From JBBAEA01 sp041656175 (GTDB lineage: Bacteria; Myxococcota_A; Bradymonadia; UBA4248), in assembly GCA_041656175.1 (NCBI GenBank), contig JBBAEA010000172.1:1-6242 (forward strand): 6,242 nucleotides of DNA. The letters run 5' to 3'. The notes under the pieces are model-generated. The model saw nothing but the letters and a program-made list of their open reading frames with translations. It searched no databases and was not told the origin of the DNA. The stretch's first letter is position 1; the number at the start of each line of letters is the position of its first letter. Below, piece by piece: positions 3,369 through 6,242 of the stretch. Made by a program: the position numbers and the translations under genes.

Positions 3369-6242
3369 TTAGCTAGCAGCGCTAGCTTCATCGTGCTTGT
3401 ACCAGCGTTTTGCGGCAAATTGAAACAATCCTGGCAAAATTAACAAAGAGCAGAGCGCGTTGATCAACATCGCAGCGCCAGTGAGAACACCAAAATTACA
3501 CATGGGAGTCAGCGAGCCAAAGTAAAGCACGCTAAGGCCAAGGCCTATTTCCAGCGCATTTATCACAATGCCCCAGCCGGAGCTCTCGAGCATGTGATTG
3601 GACGCCGCCAGCGCCTCCTCGGGTTTTGGTCTACCAAATCGCCACATCAGGTGGCAAGCATAGTCAATGCCGACACCAAGCGATATGGCCGCTATCATAG
3701 ACGTACCGACGTCCATAGATATTCTAAATAATCCCATAATAGCGAAAATAAAAATTATCGTAAGCGTCGCGGGGATGAGGCCAAATACAGCCATGCTAAG
3801 GCGACGCGTAAACAATAAGAGAATAATAAAGACTAAAATCGCAGAACCAATGAGGCTCACAAATTGATTGTGTATAACCGAATTGTTCATGGCTGTGTAA
3901 ATCACAGGATAACCCGAGGGAATCACCTTCATAGACTGCGTATCGGTGGCATGCGGCGCAAGCTCCGGAAACTCCGACTCTGGTAAAAAGACTAAGTCTT
4001 CCCCTAGACTCCAAACAGCGCCTTCCACAAGCTGAGCGAATTTTTCGGATGGTTTTGTAACATTTATTGCATTAAAAATGTTTTCCGTGCGCAGTTTGCG
4101 AATTTTAGTCGTACCAACGTCTTCGATCGCATTGTGTACATAAGTAATGCCCGCGGCCAAACCCACTTCGTCCTCAAGCTCCTCAGCCAAGAGAAAGGGG
4201 CGAATCATCGACTCAAACCACTGGCGAGAATACGCGCCAGACTCTATCGCTTTTGCGACTTTTGCCGTCATTTCGTCGAGATTAGCAAGCTCTGTATCGA
4301 GGTAGAGGATCGCGTCATCTTCATCGAAGAGATTGAGTTTTAATGCCAGTTGAAGCTCATCTTGGCTAATTTTCACATCCTCAGATTGCAGAATCTTCTT
4401 AATTTCATCGGCATCTAGAGTTTTTTCGTATTTCTGTAAAATCCACTGTAGGTGCTGTGCAATCTCTTCAAGCTCGACCGCGCGCGCTCGTGCATTGAGT
4501 TTGTCTCGCGCTACGGCAATGCGGCTTTGACCTAAGGGTTCAAAGGCGAGTGCAAGTTCATCGGCGATGGCAGCGCCCTCGGCAAGGTTTGCGCCCCTAA
4601 CGCGGATTTGCATAAGGGTGTGCTCCCAAGTGGCATCGGCGAGCATGGCCACGGAGCTATCCTCGGCAAAAGCTAAGGCGGCAAGTGTACTGGTAAGGGC
4701 GGAGGAGCTGGGTATATGCTTCCCATCGCCCATTGTGCCCCCAACAATCACAATCACGTCACTTGCCGATTGCACGCCCGCTACACGCGGATGAGCGTTA
4801 GCAAGAGCAGTCATACGCTCAACTTGGCGCAAAACCAGAGAATTATTGATTTTACCATCGATCTCGATCTGTATAAAGTTGGAACCACCAAAACGCTCAA
4901 CCATGAAGTTATCAGCAACGACGGGAGGGCTGTCGGGGGAAAAAAGAGAATTGTTGTCATTATGGGTTTCGACTTTGGTGATAAAATAAATGCTACTCGA
5001 AATTAGTACAATGAGAAATATAGCGGATAGCAGCGGTCTATTTTGCACAAATTTCGAACTATTTTGCATTAGAGATATGGCCCAACGAGGAGCCCTACCC
5101 TCTTTTCGCAGCTTGAGCGGCAACAAAATACACGCTGAACTCACAACCCAGAACGTTACTATCAATATCACCAATGTAGAAATCGACATGTATAGGCCGA
5201 ACTCACGCATGGGCGCAACGTCCATGCCAAGAAATGAGATAAAACCCGCAGACGTCGTGACTGCAGAAATAATAACGGCAGGACCTGTTTGTCGCAGCCC
5301 CGCGATGGCTGCCTCCTTTCGGCTCAAGCCCTTGTCTAGATTCATCAGATTGGAGTTGAGCAAGTGTATAGAGTAGGCCGATCCCAAAGCAATGAGCAAA
5401 GCGGGCAGCGAGGTGGAGACCAGAGTCATCGGAATTCCCAACAAGGATAAGCCACCCATTACGAATATTATACTAAGAACAACCGAAAATAGCGAAATAA
5501 ATGCGGCGAGTATGCTTTTTGCGGTAATTGTTATGATGAGCAGTACAATAACGAAGACCCAAGGGGATAGCTTAAGCATATCGGCACGGGTTTGATCCGC
5601 GGAGTACGCACCGATAAATGGTGAACCGCCATAGAATAAGTCTACATCAGCGCCAACTTCATCTTGGATCCGACTCATCATCGTAATGAGCGCATCCGCG
5701 GTTTCCTTCACATTGGCGTCGGGCGCGATTTGTACATAAATTGCCGCAGATGAAGCGTCTGGCGACACTAAAAATCCAGCCACATGATCTAAGGATAGAG
5801 AGCGCGCCTTCACCGATTCTAGAAGCTCGGCAAACTTAGGATCCTTTGCAGCCTCGCTGCCGAGTGGCGGTAAATCGGGAACCAAATCGCTAACACTACT
5901 CGCCTCCTCCCCCTCCTTCGTTGTCATCTCCGAAATGTCGTTGATTTCGGTAAAACTCGTCGTGGCCGAAACGCCATCTACGGTTAAAAAATCCGTCGCA
6001 TAACGGCGCAAAAGCGTGAGATTTTTGTGCGTAAAAATATCGCCATCCTTCGCTTCAACACCGACTATCGCCATCTGCAAACCATGGAAACGATAGCCTA
6101 TCTCTTCGAAAGTCACGACGCGTGGGTCTTCACGGGGCAAAAACTTTATCACGTCGTCATCATTCTTGATGTCTAGAGTCGCTGGCGTTAGCAAAGCAGC
6201 GCCGAGCACTACGAGCATAAAAAACGGTACCGTCCAGCGAAG
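3369..6242 (-). CDS. RND/MMPL-family exporter (HAE3-like), 5' partial
   Basis: The frame is open from the right edge to TAA at 3369-3371: 957 residues visible. An ATG at 6218 is internal to the first membrane helix, whose preceding residues (LRWTVPFF) are in frame to the edge, so the true start lies outside. Counting from that Met, the layout is the RND duplication: TM1 at the start; first periplasmic domain about 20-215; TM2-6 about 219-368; TM7 about 395-416; second periplasmic domain about 417-785; TM8-12 about 786-933; short cytoplasmic tail. TM4 carries GSAYSIH (279-285), while its counterpart TM10 carries GIDYACH (850-856), the Asp-Tyr pair used for proton relay in MMPL proteins. The second periplasmic domain is much larger than the first and contains an acidic, mostly helical insert (about 575-705). 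The family exports lipids and other hydrophobic molecules using the proton gradient. The LolA-like gene downstream suggests cargo hand-off in the periplasm; the substrate is not known. Confidence 0.9.
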   Translation of the reverse strand, partial: LRWTVPFFMLVVLGAALLTPATLDIKNDDDVIKFLPREDPRVVTFEEIGYRFHGLQMAIVGVEAKDGDIFTHKNLTLLRRYATDFLTVDGVSATTSFTEINDISEMTTKEGEEASSVSDLVPDLPPLGSEAAKDPKFAELLESVKARSLSLDHVAGFLVSPDASSAAIYVQIAPDANVKETADALITMMSRIQDEVGADVDLFYGGSPFIGAYSADQTRADMLKLSPWVFVIVLLIITITAKSILAAFISLFSVVLSIIFVMGGLSLLGIPMTLVSTSLPALLIALGSAYSIHLLNSNLMNLDKGLSRKEAAIAGLRQTGPAVIISAVTTSAGFISFLGMDVAPMREFGLYMSISTLVILIVTFWVVSSACILLPLKLRKEGRAPRWAISLMQNSSKFVQNRPLLSAIFLIVLISSSIYFITKVETHNDNNSLFSPDSPPVVADNFMVERFGGSNFIQIEIDGKINNSLVLRQVERMTALANAHPRVAGVQSASDVIVIVGGTMGDGKHIPSSSALTSTLAALAFAEDSSVAMLADATWEHTLMQIRVRGANLAEGAAIADELALAFEPLGQSRIAVARDKLNARARAVELEEIAQHLQWILQKYEKTLDADEIKKILQSEDVKISQDELQLALKLNLFDEDDAILYLDTELANLDEMTAKVAKAIESGAYSRQWFESMIRPFLLAEELEDEVGLAAGITYVHNAIEDVGTTKIRKLRTENIFNAINVTKPSEKFAQLVEGAVWSLGEDLVFLPESEFPELAPHATDTQSMKVIPSGYPVIYTAMNNSVIHNQFVSLIGSAILVFIILLLFTRRLSMAVFGLIPATLTIIFIFAIMGLFRISMDVGTSMIAAISLGVGIDYACHLMWRFGRPKPEEALAASNHMLESSGWGIVINALEIGLGLSVLYFGSLTPMCNFGVLTGAAMLINALCSLLILPGLFQFAAKRWYKHDEASAAS

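Noticed and set aside
6216..6218. ATG at 6218 as the exporter start
   Set aside because: The frame stays open to the window edge with residues that belong to the first membrane helix. TM1 would be cut in half by this start, so the gene is treated as partial.

Overview
The window looks like chromosomal DNA from a Gram-negative bacterium of the Myxococcota / former Deltaproteobacteria type. That placement is an inference, moderately confident, from three things seen together: a surface protein ending in a MYXO-CTERM-like tripartite tail (Cys-X-Cys, one membrane helix, basic end) behind an Asp-Pro stalk; a type IV pilin-like gene; and an RND/MMPL exporter next to a LolA-like periplasmic protein. 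Base composition is moderate, not the very high GC of classical Myxococcus. No phage, transposase, CRISPR array, rRNA or tRNA was seen.

Layout, left to right. (1) 2-316, plus strand: the 3' end of a surface-protein gene, with about 24 hexamers coding for alternating Asp-Pro and then the sorting tail. It has no start codon in the window but the frame is clean. (2) 317-425: a short gap between convergent genes. (3) 426-899, minus: a prepilin-type protein. (4) 974-1807, minus: a lipoprotein of unrecognised family, 74 bp upstream of the pilin start and probably in the same transcript, with a good sigma-70-type promoter at 1852-1880. (5) 1808-2150: an intergenic stretch with that promoter, a perfect 12-bp inverted repeat, a run of ten C and a probable terminator. 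(6) 2151-3038, minus: a LolA-like periplasmic protein. (7) 3039-3368: an intergenic stretch dominated by a GC-rich palindromic element with three stable stem-loops. (8) 3369-6242, minus: nearly all of a 12-TM RND/MMPL-family exporter whose start lies beyond the right edge.

Functional reading. The exporter and the LolA-like protein form a pairing seen in many Gram-negative bacteria and are thought to move lipids or lipidated cargo from the inner membrane towards the outer membrane; the cargo here cannot be told from sequence. The lipoprotein-pilin pair looks like a separate envelope or appendage unit. The left-edge protein is a third, independent cell-surface gene. All five genes therefore concern the cell envelope. 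The least ordinary items are the palindromic element between exporter and LolA-like gene, a 31-35 bp motif found beside it and again after the LolA-like gene, the enlarged helical insert and one-sided Asp of the exporter, and the uncharacterised lipoprotein placed ahead of the pilin.
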